64,000 nucleotides of DNA, taken from Chrysomallon squamiferum. Its lineage: Eukaryota > Mollusca > Gastropoda > Neomphalida > Peltospiridae. Location: the NCBI GenBank assembly GCA_012295275.1, contig CM022673.1, positions 2,763,105 through 2,827,104 of the forward strand. Reading direction: 5' to 3'. The position numbers and the translations under genes were made by a program. The notes below the pieces were generated by a model. It was not told the DNA's origin, did not search any database, and saw nothing but the letters and a program-made list of their open reading frames with translations. Shown piece after piece: positions 1 to 13,544 of this stretch (its first letter is position 1; each line of letters starts with the position of its first letter).

Positions 1-2638
1 AAATGTTTTATGTTACAAATGATGTATTTTACATGCTAATGCAAAACATATCATTGCTGTTGTTCTGTAAATACATATTTATGATAATCACATCACTGTT
101 TACAGCAGCAGATAAAATGAATATGAAATACTGGCTGTAAATATCACATGATACCAGCACTGCTATTAACTACTTCAATACGCATCATCAATGCCCAGAT
201 TTGTTATAAATAACATAAAAATTAAAATTAAAAAAAAAAAGAACAAATAAACACAACATCTGTTAAGATTGGACAAAACAAAATTAAGTTAACACTGAGG
301 AATGTTGTTTTAAAAAATAAATAAACCTAAATTCAGTTACTGTGAGAATGTTAAGTAGTTTTTGTTAAATATATTACAGTGTTCTGAATTTTATTCAAGA
401 AAAGAAGTATTAAAAATGGTTACAACACATCAAACTACTGTAAAAGTCTGCAAGAGAATATGTACCAGAATTAAATCTTCATAAATACATAATCATCTTG
501 GCATTACCATACCCTCAGAATTACATGCACATTTTGGGGGAACATTGCCTTAAACTTTCAGTTTGTTAAAAAGGATGCCTGGTATTCTAAAACATGACGT
601 TAATTAACAACAAACAATATGTATATTCAACACTTAAACAGATTAAAACCAATTACAGGTTGACCATCAATGACCAATATGAAATAATTTGGATAAAGTA
701 ATATAATATTTCCAAAATATTCAAATAATCAATTATCTATTTGCATGGTAATCCAGCTGTTACAGATGTATAAAAGTTAATGAACATTTTCATTTGTTAA
801 TCAAGTCCAGATGTTCATTAATGTTATATAATATTTTATTTTTTTACATACAGTTCTATGAATATACATTTCTTAAAGGTTCCTTTCAAAGCAGGATATC
901 CTGTGTATGTGTGTATTTGTTTTAAAAATTACTTTACTGTACGAACAATATTCGAGATTGACATTTTCATGAAGAGCTATTTATCTAGGGAGATAATATT
1001 TGTTTATACCTACTTAAATGTCATGATTTACGAATACGATTATGATTATTATGATTATTTGTTTATTTACTTATGTAATTCTTTTGTTTTGCTTTGGAAT
1101 GAATAACACTAACCAGTTAATGTTCTAGTAGTGGTCAGCCTGTAATGTGATCACCTTTTCCTGTGATATTAATAAATAAAAATAATAAATAAATAAATAA
1201 AACATTAAAAGTGCTCACTCATTTTTTTCCACACATTTCTTATAAAAACACAGCAATCTCTAATATGCTTAGTTTTGGCATGTATAACAGTAAATATATC
1301 TCCCAGACTTCACAATCATAGTCTATATAAAAATTAAATTTAGATGCCATTAAAATATAGCAAAAAAAGATAAAAATGAACACAACAGATTAATTTAATT
1401 TTTTTAATGTAAATATTATGCCAAAGAATGGAAATAGGAACAATAGTAATAAAAATAAGATCTGATTATATTTCTAGGATTTCACAAAAGAATTTAACTT
1501 GAAAAATAAAATCATATTTATTATAAAGAAATAAAAACAACAAATGGACAAAGGTTTAGGGACTTGATACATCACCATTTCAGAGTATGGAAATATAAGT
1601 AATAAAAATGACTATAAAATGTAACATATTATATATCTCTGTATGATACACCTATGGCTGATATAATTATATGCTGGGGTTGTCATTAAATAAATATTTA
1701 TTGACATGTAACACAAAGTATAAAAATAAACAAATAAAAATGCAAAATTAGATTATCAAAATAATAATGATTTTGTATCTTTGATACTTGTAAGGACTCA
1801 CATTCACAAAACAAAAATATAAATTTACATTGTTCTTGCATATATTACATACATAAACATTTATATATTTTCTTTCTTTTTTCATTTTTTTTGAACATTT
1901 TTAGTACACAATAACAAATTTATGACACACACCTGTACATTTCAATTTACATACATAAACTTTCAAGCTTTTTATGAATATGTCTCTATGTTCTTTAATT
2001 ACAATGTGACCAGGAAAGAATTTTCTTTTTTTAATCTTTTCACATCTTTTTACTTTCATTTAAAAAGAAAAGTGTATCCATATATATATAAAAGAAACAA
2101 CTTCATTTAAATATCTTTTAGATAAAAAATACTAAAAACACACCAAACTAAACAAGATTTTTAGCTAAAGTTTCACATATTTTTCTACAGATTATCTCAG
2201 TTTCTTTTAATGAGTACAATACCTGATAATTAAACAATTTAAAAAAATAATAATAAATAAATAAAAATACAATTTAAATTAAAACGACAAACATAAGAAG
2301 GTTTAATACAAACATTTCTGTTTTATATACAAGAAGTAAAAATAGTTAAATTAAGAAATGCATTTATTTACAATCTGAATCCACTGTATATACTGGGAAG
2401 ATAATCCACTTATTTTAAGAAGAAAACCCACTGATCATGTTCTTAGTAATGTAGGTAAAATTATTGATGTTTTGATATGTATTTAAATCAATCACAATTG
2501 TTTTTAATCAGTTCAGTAACCACATATCAACTTTAATTTTTAAATTATTATATTATTCAGTAAGCGTCAGGTTAATATTTTATATATATATATATATAAA
2601 CTAATTAAAATCTTCTGTTTTACTCTGTCCAATTGTTT
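1..2638 (-). other. 3' UTR / downstream flank of ELOVL-A
   Basis: No coding exon was found on either strand. The stretch next to 2638 is ELOVL-A 3' UTR. Its end cannot be set because many AATAAA-like hexamers exist on the minus strand. Short A/T microsatellites occur, including (TA)n at 2579-2598. Confidence 0.4.
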
Positions 2639-3756
2639 TCACTTTTCTTTTTTCACTTCGTGAGCATTTCCATTCTGTACACAAGTTCCATTTGAAACTT
2701 TCATCTCCTTCTGAAAACAACAAACATTCAAATCCAACACTGAAGTTAATACATAATTTTGACAGCAGGCATTAGACAAAATCTCCATTAAATATATATA
2801 GTAGGTATAGTGAGAGAGAGAAAAAGAAAAAGAGAAAGAGAGGGAGAGTGTAAGAGATAAAGAAAAAACTCTCCATTAACTGTATGTATAACCATTATCA
2901 GTGTAGAAAAAGAAACTGACAGACATACAGAAAGACAGAAAAGTGAAGTAAAGAGGGAGAGTGCAAGAGAAAGAGAAAAAGAAAGAAAACTTGTGGTTTG
3001 ATTGGGGGGGAAGTAGTGAGATGTATAATGTAAATTTTACAAAGCAAAGAACCATCTGTATAGAATTATGTACATAACATATGAATTCATCATTAGAAAA
3101 AAAAGGAAAGGAATCCATAAAGAGTTTTATATCCTTTTTCAACAACGATTTTAACAGACAATCCTAGTATTTATGCCTGAATTATATACATTTAAAAAAA
3201 AAAAACACAGTTACCTTTAGTTGCTGGGCTTTGATATAGGCATGGAAGTAGAAGTTGAGAAACAGCAACAAAATTGTACCAGCATATATAATTAATGCCC
3301 AGTGCATCCATGCTGGGAAATCGCAACCGTACACAAGCGACTGGGCTGAGTGGGTGATGCCAGCCATGAACTGAATCTAAAACAAAATTTTCATTTCCTA
3401 AATAATTACCTTGATCTTTTCCTTCAAGTAAGCCTGCATGTAAAAGTTGATGAATAAAGCAATGATTGTAATGCCATACACAAGAGCTGCTAGCTGCATC
3501 CATATCGGGAAATCGCAACCAGTGAGCAGGGTTTGTATGGTGTATACCATTCCAAGAAAGAATTGAGTCTACAAAGCACAAGAGGAGATGGTGTCTTAGT
3601 AAACTGGTGATGGGGGGCATTTTAGTTCAATTTATCTTTTTTTGGTTTAATTTACTTTAATTGCTGATGTAAAATTGTTTAAATGGTATTTTAAAATATA
3701 ACGGAGTAAGATATAATGATCATATAAAATACATTTGTGACAAAACTTATCATCAT

Positions 3757-3803
<47 letters not shown>

Positions 3804-6800
3804 GATATATGGAATCTCAAAAGTTTTTCTTTTTCGTTCCTTGTATCAAACAACAAAAATAGTTGTACAGAAAATGTATATTATATGATGAAATTAAGCT
3901 TATTATTTGTTACTTGGCCAGTGATAATTTAAGATTATAAGTAAGAAAGGTGGCCATCATTTCTTTTATCATGACAGATTTTTTTACAGATGAATGTAAA
4001 AATAAAACTACTGACAAATTCAAACTTAATAAATCATTGAAAAACACACATAAAATCTATTTACATTAATATTTATAAAATAATGTTGTGATAAAATTTT
4101 TAAATATTTGGTGCAGTATATCCTTACATGTTTATTATTTTGTTTTCATAGTTTACTATTAGACTGGACACAAGTAACAAGACAAAATAATCACTTGAAG
4201 TATATTGTATTTAGACTGCTTGCATAGATGACCTGTCTATGAATTTTACACTTAATGTGATTTAAAAATATTAATAATAAAAACCCTAAATTCTATACCA
4301 TATAAATATTTAAAGGTATATTAAAGTTTTAACATTAGAAAACAAATTCTTCGAATCTAGAATCGGTAATACCTTATAGCAGTGCTTATTGTTTTAAAAG
4401 GAAGAATACTTTTTTACTTATTTTAAAACCTAAGAATTTAAAAATAATGTCTATTGTGTAATATTTAATTTTGTTTTCCATGTTTAACTTAAATGTTTAT
4501 TATGTTAAAAGGAAACATTTTTAAAACTTATTTTAAAACCCAAGAATTTAAAATTAATCTCTAACGTATAATATTTAATTTCATTTATCTTGAATATGAA
4601 ACTAAACCTTAATTAAATATTTAAAAATATTATAAAAAATTAACTTTTGTTTTTAAACAAAAGCCAAAAAATGTATTAAGCGAAGTAAAAATAATAAACT
4701 GGGCAAATAACTAAAAACTGGCAAAAAGGGTTAACAAAAAGCTGAACAACATCTAACTGAAACTAGAACACTGGATGCAGCTAGCATGCTTTAATCATCA
4801 ACTTTATAAAAATAAAACAGTGAAAACTAAAAACACTTTCTGAATACAAAGTTCAAAAACATTATTGAACAAAAATAATTATAAAAAAAAAACGAAAAAA
4901 AACAAACATGCATCATATGTAATCAAATTTTAAAAAACCAAAATAGATATCAAACATTCAAATATTGGGACAACATTTTAAAAAATAAGCATTGTTTAAA
5001 ACACTTTACAGCAATATTTATAATATTTTGCTTGTTATGCACTATCAGTGTAAATACAATGCCATATTTGTTTATTTGTTCAATGTTATTGTTTTTTGTT
5101 TTATATTTTTTTTTATCAAAACTGATGTGAAATAATTTCTACATGTATTTAATATTTACTGCAGTGTTCTGACTAATAGTATTTATTTACCATGTAAATT
5201 AACAAAACTTTTCTGATTAATCTCTGAAGACCACTGTAATTGCCATTTGTCATTATGTATGTATATATTTATGAGTAACAACAAATAATTGTGTGTGTAT
5301 TCTACAAGTGCTATGAAAACTATAACAAAATTAAATTAAAAAAGAACAAGAACAAGCTCTAAATACCAGCTGTAATTTGGTCAGGTATCGCTTCCACCAC
5401 AGATACTTCTGGAATTGAGGACCCAGTGCAGCCAGGCCATAGTATGAATACATGATCACATGAATGAATGAGTTGATCATTGCACCAAAGAATGCTGGTA
5501 TTATCCAAAAAAAAAAAATATATATATATATATACACACACAATAATAATAACATGAAGCATAACATATAATCTTATTAAAATGATATAAACATTATTAG
5601 ATCTATTTTAATACAGTTGTAGGAAAAATGGGATCTGTATAAAATTATTTCAGCAAAGAAACTTAGTTTAAAGAAAATTTGGTTTTGTATATCATTATTA
5701 CTATGTATACTATCATCATCATCATCATCAAAATCATTATAGTTATCATACTGATCCAGTTATCCAAGAATACTATCAATTTATTCAATGTTTAGAATAA
5801 TAACATTATCAAAAAATTAAAAATAACAATAACCATTTTCATATTAAGAAATTTTGAATTTATATAAATTTTCTGACTTAATATTACATGCAGGCATATT
5901 CTATCTAAATCCTTACACATATCTTTTTTTTGTATATATAAAATAAAAATTGCAATTTAAATTTTTTTTAAAGTTAACTTCAAATACTTACACTGGCCTC
6001 CTGCCACCCATTTCACTCCTATCCACCAGATGGGAAACATGGTTGCATGATGATACACGTGCAGAAAGCTAACTTGGTTATTTTTCTTGCGTAAAATGAA
6101 AATAACTGTGTCAAGCATTTCTAGAAGCTTTGAGAAGTAAAACCACCATAAAGCGCTTGCAATCTGAGATATAGTAAATAAAAGAAATCATTTTTGTTAA
6201 CATTTATTTGTTAAGAAAAATATGACTGCTGTTATATTTTGAGAATTCTCTTTTGCCCTTGCTTTCTCTCTCACAAAAACACACCCATAATCTTAAAACA
6301 TATTTTAAGTAGCTTACAGTCTGTAAAAATGTCTTGTAATATTAAGCAAGTCTGAACATTCACCAATAACCTTCAGCATGCAAACATTTTGATTTCTAAT
6401 ACATAAAGCTTGAACTAATCCCAGGATTTATTCATTACCGCAAGGATTAAAAGAGAATGTTGGGTACTAATCTCTTTAATTTTTCACTAATCTTCAAAAG
6501 CCATATTTACCTATGAACAAGTAAAAAGTGAAGTTTATTTATCATACAAGAAGTCAGATAACATATTAAAGTTTAGCAGAACACCTTAAAAGAGTTTCCT
6601 CTGAATTAATGTTTAAGATATGAGCAAAGAAAACACTGGACACAATGTGATTTCCACATAATTTGTCTGACCACAAACAGGAATGAAAAAAATAAAAAAA
6701 ATTAAATAAAATGGATGAATGAACGAATGAATGAATAAATAAATAAAGAAAGAAAGAAAGAAAGAAAAAATGAATATTAAATTTACCTTCATTTCTCCTT

Positions 6801-8578
6801 CATCATATGTATATCTGACTGGCTGACATATGTAACTATAACCCTGTCGTGTACTCCATACTAAAAGCTAAAAATTAAGAATAAAAATATTTTCTTTATA
6901 ATTTCATCCAGATATATAAAAATAAAATAAAGGCTTGAACAAGAAATACGCACCACATCTACTGGTGTGAACTCAATTAGCTTTTTCAAGAAAAACATGT
7001 TATTTCTTTAGCTTCATTATCAGTGTTACTCCCCTTTGACCATAAAAATTAATATAAACTAAGAAAATTCCTCATTTTCATAATTATATAACTAAAATAT
7101 TTTTATAATTTGTTATATATTTTTTGAAATGAAATTTGATGTTTTGCTCTAAAGATCATATTGTTTCTTTTACAAGGGTTATTTCCCTTTGACTATGAAG
7201 AAATCAAAAATTGTGAACTATCTCTCACGCTTAAGTTTATTATTTTAACTTTATAAATGAATGTTTAATCAGATAATATAAAGAAACTAATCTTGGTTTT
7301 TTTACTCTTAAAAAATTAAAACCGTAGGCACTTCGTAATTAAAAAGCAAAATCTGTTACTTTTGAAATGAGAATAAGCGCCAGATTATTATGAATATTAT
7401 TATTTTAAAATTATACGTAAATACTTTTTACCTGTTAACACAAATCAGTTAAAAGATATTAAAATATTCTTATACATGCATTGCTGTTTCTTACCTGTGT
7501 GCATATATGGAGGTTCACAAGAATTAGAATGAAATTGTAAAAGTTGATAAACCATTTCAGGTTGAAAGGTTTTCTTTTGGCCATAAGCTTTGGTCCAATC
7601 CAGACAATGGCGAGGTACAGCAGTGTGAAGTAGAGTGTGGGCAGACAACTGTCCATAAGTAGCCAGCCCTTGACACGAACATCTGAAATCAGGTTTATCA
7701 TACACGTGTATGTCTGTGCTCAAAAATATTGATAATAACTAATAATAGTAACAACGAAAGTAATAATAGTAATAATAATAATAACAACAATAATAGTAAT
7801 AGTAATAACAATAATTATAATGATGTTAACAACAATAAAAACAACATCAATAATAATTTCAAAATATTTAAAATAATAATGATAATAATAGTAACAATTA
7901 AAATAACAACATAATTATAATAACAATAACATAATAAAAATAATAATAATGAATGATATTAATAAGAAATTTATCTTGAACTCGAAGCTAAAAACATATA
8001 TATATATAATAGAAGTAAAATAAAGAAAAAGAATAAAAACAGTAACCACTGCCAACAACAAAAACACCCAGATATCATTCTTATCCAAATTAAATGTTAA
8101 ACAAATATAACTTCTTCATTTTTTTGTACACAAGTTTGTCTATTACATATACATGTAGATGCAGCAATTTGTATTCAAAGTGCTTGTCCCTTGAATAATT
8201 TCATATCTGGGAATAATCAACAGCTTCAGGCTGGCAATGAAGCCTAAACCCTAAATCCTATTACATTTCAAATTATATATACATCTCTCCTGATTGTTGT
8301 TTTATATATGATTCTAAATTCATTTTGTACACATAACAAAGTTTGTTATCACTGCATGAAAAGAAAAGAAAAGAATAAAAAAAAACATAATTTAAGCAAT
8401 ATTTCCAGATTTCGTAAATCTGGATAGAGATTGCTCAAACTATATAAGTTTGTGTATGTTTGTTTTTCACTATTTTAATCTAATGTATGTTCAGATGACC
8501 AAGTTTCTCACCTGCAGAGTCCAGACATTTCTCATAGAAGGCCTGAAGCTCATAAATCTTGTCTAATATCACCTCCAT
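2639..8578 (-). CDS. ELOVL-A: very-long-chain fatty acid elongase, ELOVL4-like
   Basis: Seven coding positions, all with consistent phases and GT-AG borders: 8578-8512, 7682-7495, 6867-6787, 6163-5992, 5494-5367, then either 3568-3410 (6a) or 3376-3215 (6b), then 2710-2639. The product is 288 or 289 residues, the usual size for the family. Seen: the histidine box HVYHH at about residues 147-151 after [11 protein letters not shown], then [25 protein letters not shown] and [14 protein letters not shown], all ELOVL hallmarks, with several hydrophobic membrane segments. The tail ends KKEK, a canonical KKXX ER-retrieval signal. Family knowledge: ELOVLs are ER membrane condensing enzymes that add two carbons from malonyl-CoA to long-chain acyl-CoA; the ELOVL4 group makes very-long-chain (poly)unsaturated chains. 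ELOVL4 rather than ELOVL1/7 is inferred from remembered similarity. Start: ATG at 8578 begins MEVILDK; the exon continues upstream as 5' UTR to an acceptor at 8585. Confidence 0.93.
3215..3376 (-). CDS. ELOVL-A alternative exon 6b
   Basis: 162 nt, phase 0 at both ends, TTTTAG acceptor at about 3377 and donor GTAACT at 3214. It encodes 54 residues starting [12 protein letters not shown] and containing [20 protein letters not shown] and AQQLK. The GCDFPxWMHWAL stretch is closer to the vertebrate ELOVL4 pattern than exon 6a is. Only 33 nt (3377-3409) separate it from exon 6a, too short for a normal intron, so the two can hardly be joined in one mRNA. Confidence 0.9.
3410..3568 (-). CDS. ELOVL-A alternative exon 6a
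   Basis: 159 nt, phase 0 at both ends, TAG acceptor at 3571-3569 and donor GTAATT at 3409. It encodes 53 residues starting [12 protein letters not shown] and containing GCDFPIWM, then a hydrophobic segment, INFYMQAY and a basic end. It covers the last membrane helices of the elongase. It aligns along its whole length with exon 6b (about 25 of 53 positions identical), so the two are tandem duplicates. Both splice in frame from LTKLQL upstream to KEMKVSNG downstream. Confidence 0.9.
3758..3802. repeat. (ATT)n microsatellite
   Basis: About 15 perfect TTA units upstream of ELOVL-A exon 6a on the minus strand. Confidence 0.95.
4393..4590. repeat. diverged tandem duplication of about 100 bp (ELOVL-A intron 5)
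   Basis: Two copies, about 4393-4478 and 4503-4587, share AAAAGGAA, TTATTTTAAAACC(C/T)AAGAAT and TAATATTTAATTT in the same order. It lies between exons 5 and 6a of ELOVL-A. Confidence 0.6.
6715..6772. repeat. (GAAT)n(AAAT)n(AAAG)n compound microsatellite
   Basis: Tetranucleotide arrays in tandem, 15 nt 3' of ELOVL-A exon 3 on the minus strand. The pyrimidine-rich transcribed strand lies just past the donor. Confidence 0.85.
7733..7960. repeat. AAT/AAC-rich trinucleotide tract
   Basis: A degenerate (AAT)/(AAC) array just upstream of ELOVL-A exon 2. It gives an Asn-rich spurious open frame. Confidence 0.9.
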
Positions 8579-8584
8579 GACAAG

Positions 8585-11500
8585 CTGTGAAATAAAATAA
8601 TGAAAATAAAATATTTTAACACTAAATATATCTGATAAGTATGTGGAAAATAGACATTTCTCATTTCCAAGGCCCTAATAACATGAAAAAAACATCTGAC
8701 CAGCTATTACGCCTGATTCAGTTTTATCAATTACTGTAATTTTTAAGACGTTATATATACTCTCTCTCATTCACTCTCACATATACACACAAAATTATTT
8801 TTATAAACCATTCCAGTGTCATTTATCTTCATGTCTTTATCATATTATTTCATTCACCCACAACACAAGTTCCTCATTTTGGACAATTTTCTCTTTATTC
8901 TCAGCTGTGCAAAAACATTAATGAACTGGTTTAATAAATAATTATTTTATTCAAATGTTTTAACAAAGGTTCTTTAAAACAGATAAATTATTACAGTTAA
9001 GAATTATCAAACCTTTTTTAGGTTTAGAAAAAATATTAATATCTTAGTAAATTAAAACATTCATTCTTGTAAATTTTATTCACCAGGTGAAATATTTATC
9101 AGTTTATGAAACAGGCAACTAAAAGGTTTATTAACAAATAGAATAGAACAGAATAAAAATAAAAATAAAAATAAAAATAAAAATAAAAATAAAAATAAAA
9201 ATAAAAATAAAAATAAAAATAAAATAAAATAAAATGAAACAGGCAACTAAAAGGTTTATTAACAAATAGAATAAAAATAAAAATAAAAATAAAAATAAAA
9301 ATAAAAATAAAAATAAAAATAAAAATAAAATAAAATGAAACAGGCAACTAAAAGGTTTATTAACTAAAAATTAAAATAAAATAAAATAAAATAAAATAAA
9401 AACAAAATAAAATAAAATTAGAATTAAATTTGCTTTTAAAATAAAATAATAACAGGATTATACCATGAAACTGCTCTCTTAAATATAAGAGAAATTCATT
9501 AGATTTTGGCAGAAAATTATATAGCTAATAAAGACATCCAGTTACATCCATCCACCCATAAATACATACACAAACACACAGATCAACACAACAATGTAAC
9601 AAAGAATTAAATAAATATAATGCATTCAATGGATCTAATAATGTGTACAAGTCAAATGTTTCTAACAACAAACAAAACAAAACAAAAGCCTGTGATTTCC
9701 GAAGAAAATACCTATAAAGCTACTTGGAAAAATAATCTGTTGAAAGTCAGGTCTGCAGGTCCAAGCAAGATGAGATCTGCAATAAGTAAATGAATGACCC
9801 GTAACACAGAAAGACCATATTGCTTACAAACGTAGTCAACTGCAACCATCATAGCAACCATAACCATGAAAGAAAGCTTCTAAACTCTGATGACTTAGGC
9901 CAGTTATTATTATTAGGTCCATTGAAAATTAGGACAATTAATATTAGGTAATAATGTGATTTGTAATTAATGTAATTAATTAAAACGAATCAGTATTTAG
10001 TGACACCTCAAAAAATTTTGTATCACTTCTTAAATATTATGTGTAAGAAATTTTTTAAATATAATTTGTTTGTTTTTTCATAATGACGGATCCAGCCTTA
10101 ATATTAACAAAGCATGGGTTATTTTCTCTGATTAAAATACCACAGTGTATGACTATAACATTTTTATATCAGACTGGAATGGAAAACAGCCCACATGGAT
10201 ATAACTAATATACTGAACCTGCTACTCTAAGATCAGTAATTACACAGGGTTAAAAGAAGAAAAGGAGATGATGTTTAAAACATACTTGTAATGGGTACAT
10301 TATCTGTGAGTTTCTGTACACACACTAACATATTACTTGTGGAATAAAACACATACAAATCTTAAATTACTGTGGTTACCAGTGAACAAAGCACTTGAGG
10401 TTAAAAATGATATTCATGTCAGATCAAGCTGGGGCCACTAGTTATCTGTACATAAAAAGATTATGCTGCTTCTTTACAGTATTTTGTGACAGTCATTTTA
10501 AAAGGTTTGACCCTGGCTTCTCTCTAACTCAATACATATTTTTTAACTGTCCCATTGTTTATTTTTGACACATGTTTAGACAAGTCACTTTTAATTCAGC
10601 AATTTCTTATCCTAATAAAAAAAAATTAAGTACAGTTCCCACATTTGTCTCTCATTTCATTATAAAAATTGTGTGTGTATGTTAATGAGACATACTAATG
10701 AGGTGGTTCAGAAGGGTTATTATTTTTCCTTCTACATCGTGATATTAAAGATTACAAAAACACTTTTTTATAACATGTTATTGAATTATTTATCTTTTAA
10801 TTTTTTAAAAGTGTTTCACGCATATGAAAATGAATAAATAAAAAATATAAATATAGTTATAGCTGCTAATTTTCAATTATTTATTATTTCATCAACATAA
10901 TATTATTATTATTATTAATGTAACAGATTACATACAGGTTTTCTAATTAACATTATTTTGTTATCTTCACCGTCTTCAGTTTTTCCTTGTTTATTGAAAC
11001 TCTATTTCTGACAGTATAACTTTTCTATTTATCAGAGGTGTGGAATGTAGTTTGCTTTGAAATGCAGCAATGCAGTTTGCTTTGAAAAAATGTCTTCATT
11101 AATATTATAATCATTATTATTTTTTTATATTTCAATTTTGGAAAACATGGAATAACATTCATTTAACAGAATCTTAATATTTTTATTTTAGAGGTTCTCT
11201 GAAACTCTAGAATTGGTGTTAGTAAGTACCTTTAAATGCTTTAAAAAAATATTCATTATTTAATAAGGTACTGATGATTTTGTTTTACTGATAACAACAG
11301 CTATTTCATTCTTATAACTTACTCTAGTTTTCAAAATAAAATATATATAATTATTCAATGAAATTAATATTAAATTTGTAAGTTCTACCTCTTGTTTATT
11401 AACATTACAAAACAATGATGAATATGCATTACTTTCAAATAAAAGAAACAAATATTTAATCAATGTGTAATTTATATAAAAAATTATATATTAGCAAAAA

Positions 11501-12014
11501 ATAAAGACAAGTATTAGTCATTAAATCTCTAAGATTATAATCATTACACTTCTTCTAACCCTAAACAGAACTAATATACCTAATTGTAACTAACGTGTGA
11601 ATAATAATAACAGAGATGGAGATTCATCTAATGGGCAAATTTAACTAACTATAAGTTTATTATTTTACATCAATAACATATTTAAATTTGCAAAATAATA
11701 ACAAAACAAAAAAAATAATTAATTGAAATTATACATCATAAATAAAAAATAAATATAAAATTCCGAATAAATGGACAAATAAAAGCATGGTAATATTTTT
11801 CGTTCTTCAATCTTTTTTCTTATTTGACAGCTACAGATATTATAATTATTTTCTGCAGGTTACCTCCCCTCACGTATATAAAAGTGAAGAATCTGCAGAG
11901 TTCTGAATCATAATAAAATATATATATTTTTGCTGTTTTCTTTATATTTTTTTTATCTGCTTATATTAGTATTTAAAGTAAACACAATTTCGTACTTCAT
12001 GCGGATTCTTTACT
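8585..12014 (-). other. presumed 5' intron of ELOVL-A
   Basis: No coding exon was seen. It contains the compound repeat at 9105-9420. A short direct repeat of GCAGTTTGCTTTGAAA-like sequence lies near 11048-11086. The stretch is probably spliced out of ELOVL-A 5' UTR transcripts. Confidence 0.35.
9105..9420. repeat. compound tandem repeat: 3 x unique block plus (AAAAT)n arrays
   Basis: The block GAAACAGGCAACTAAAAGGT plus TTATTAAC occurs three times (about 9108, 9236 and 9337). Each copy is followed by an array of AAAAT/AAATA pentamers, of shrinking length in the first two. This is a higher-order repeat, probably grown by unequal exchange or replication slippage, lying 5' of the ELOVL-A coding exons. 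Confidence 0.85.
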
Positions 12015-12062
12015 TACAGTACTAGATAATAACAGCATGTATTGACAACATGGCGTCTGAAG
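12015..12062 (-). promoter_or_regulatory. candidate 5' exon / promoter of ELOVL-A
   Basis: On the minus strand a good donor, TACT|GTAAGTA, lies at about 12017. The sequence just 5' of it holds a YY1-like box (CAACATGGCG on the plus strand, 12046-12055), a class often placed just downstream of transcription starts. A CCAAT box lies at 12287-12291. ELOVL-A needs an upstream non-coding exon because its ATG exon begins at an acceptor. This candidate is inferred from motifs only, and other positions in 8600-12300 are possible. Confidence 0.3.
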
Positions 12063-12743
12063 TAAATGTATATGTTAATTCAATAATTGTGTTAGTATTG
12101 ATTACCAAAATATAACAAACCTGTTAGGTGAATGATTATATTATGACGAAGATATAAATGTGCAGTTCATATGATAGAATGACCAGGTCAAACGAGAGAA
12201 GTAACGTGTATAATCTTGACAACTAAAAACATGTTGCCAGCAACAAGAAAAAACAAACGGCTGCAAACCTAATGCCGGTTTATGAACCAATCGAAACGGG
12301 TTTCACAAACATATATCAGATACATCTATTTTTACTGGATTATAGTCCTTTGGGAATTTCTTCTTTTAAACAACACAAACTAATAAATAAAAATTACAAA
12401 TTCCTGCTTGTTACCCCAGTTTTTCAATCCTTTTTAACCGTTTATATTACAGAAATGATTACAAATATTTTACTCTTTCAACAAAAGCAATAGCCTTTTT
12501 AAAAAAAATTTTTTTTTTTCTTTTTTCTTCAGTATTGGATATTGCAATAAAGGAAAATATAAACTACTGAACAGATATAGTGAAACAAAATGATTCTTCT
12601 TTATTATTATTTTATCTGCATATAATGCCACTGACAGGTGTCTCCCTTACATTTCTTTCGGGAATTTCCCTAGGAATTTTGGACATTTTAACCAATAAAT
12701 GAGCTTGTTATTAAATAGTGTTTTCTAGCTCTTCAATATTTTG

Positions 12744-12838
12744 ATTGGTGGAGACGAAGGGAACTTGTACAGAAAAATCAAGTGTGTTGACCCGAGATCG
12801 TTTATATCAACAACAGCAGGTAACCTAGGGAATTGCAG
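12744..12838 (+). promoter_or_regulatory. candidate promoter and 5' UTR exon of ELOVL-B
   Basis: An inverted CCAAT box (GATTGGTGG, 12742-12750) precedes a less A/T-rich stretch with two possible donors: CAG|GTAACC at 12819/12820 and CAG|GTAATA at 12838/12839. The coding exon of ELOVL-B starts at an acceptor (13778), so a non-coding first exon must lie upstream, and this is the best candidate I see. With the candidate ELOVL-A start near 12050 it would make a divergent promoter region of about 700 bp. Confidence 0.3.
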
Positions 12839-13424
12839 GTAATATTTGTGCTTATGTTGGTATATGTATTATAACTTTTATAAAAAGTGTTATTTAACTG
12901 AAAAAATTACAAAACTTTATTTAATAATGTTTATGTGATTATTAAGTTGAATAAGTCGTACCATGCGTTTTATCGATTTTGGTTTTCTTGTAAAGGAACT
13001 AAATTTTATATGAAAATGCACGTGTGTATTTAAGTTTCCTTGTGTATAGTGTAGTATAACTGTAGTATTTTCGTGTCATTTTTTTGACCATCGATTATAA
13101 TGATTCATGGTATAATAACTTTTTATCTATTAAATTGGATTCAAGGTGCTTAACAATAACATTAACATGTTTCAGAAATTCAAAATTTGAAACAAGAAAC
13201 GTGTATGTATATAATATATGTGTATATTTATATATGATAATGTTACAAACCGCACTCATCATCATCTTTATCTTACACCCCCCACTGTTTCCCTCTCTGA
13301 GTGTATATGTGTAAGTGATAATATTAAAGCTAGTGACGGCAGTTTAATAATAAATTTAATACAAAACATTTACCAGGTTACAAAAATATTATACTGGACA
13401 GAGTTGTCGGTGTTTCTGTTTGTG

Positions 13425-13544
13425 TGGTAGTGATAACACTAGCAGTCCACTGACCTGGTTGCCTCAATATTATATTCATGTAGCTTTACAAGATCACATG
13501 CCTGGACTTGTTAATATAATCTTACATTTTCAAAAACATGATAA
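13425..13544 (+). repeat. inverted repeat, plus copy (ELOVL-B 5' intron)
   Basis: It matches 16040-16195 read on the minus strand. It starts AGTGATAACACTAGCAGTCC and ends in a CCTGGACTTGTTAAT...TTTTCAAAA stretch. It sits upstream of ELOVL-B coding exon 1. Confidence 0.8.

Noticed and set aside
12050-12112. Plus-strand ATGGCGTCTGAA start with good context
   Set aside because: It stops after 21 codons. A donor after GAA is possible but no downstream exon fits, and the ATGGCG is better explained as a YY1-like site.
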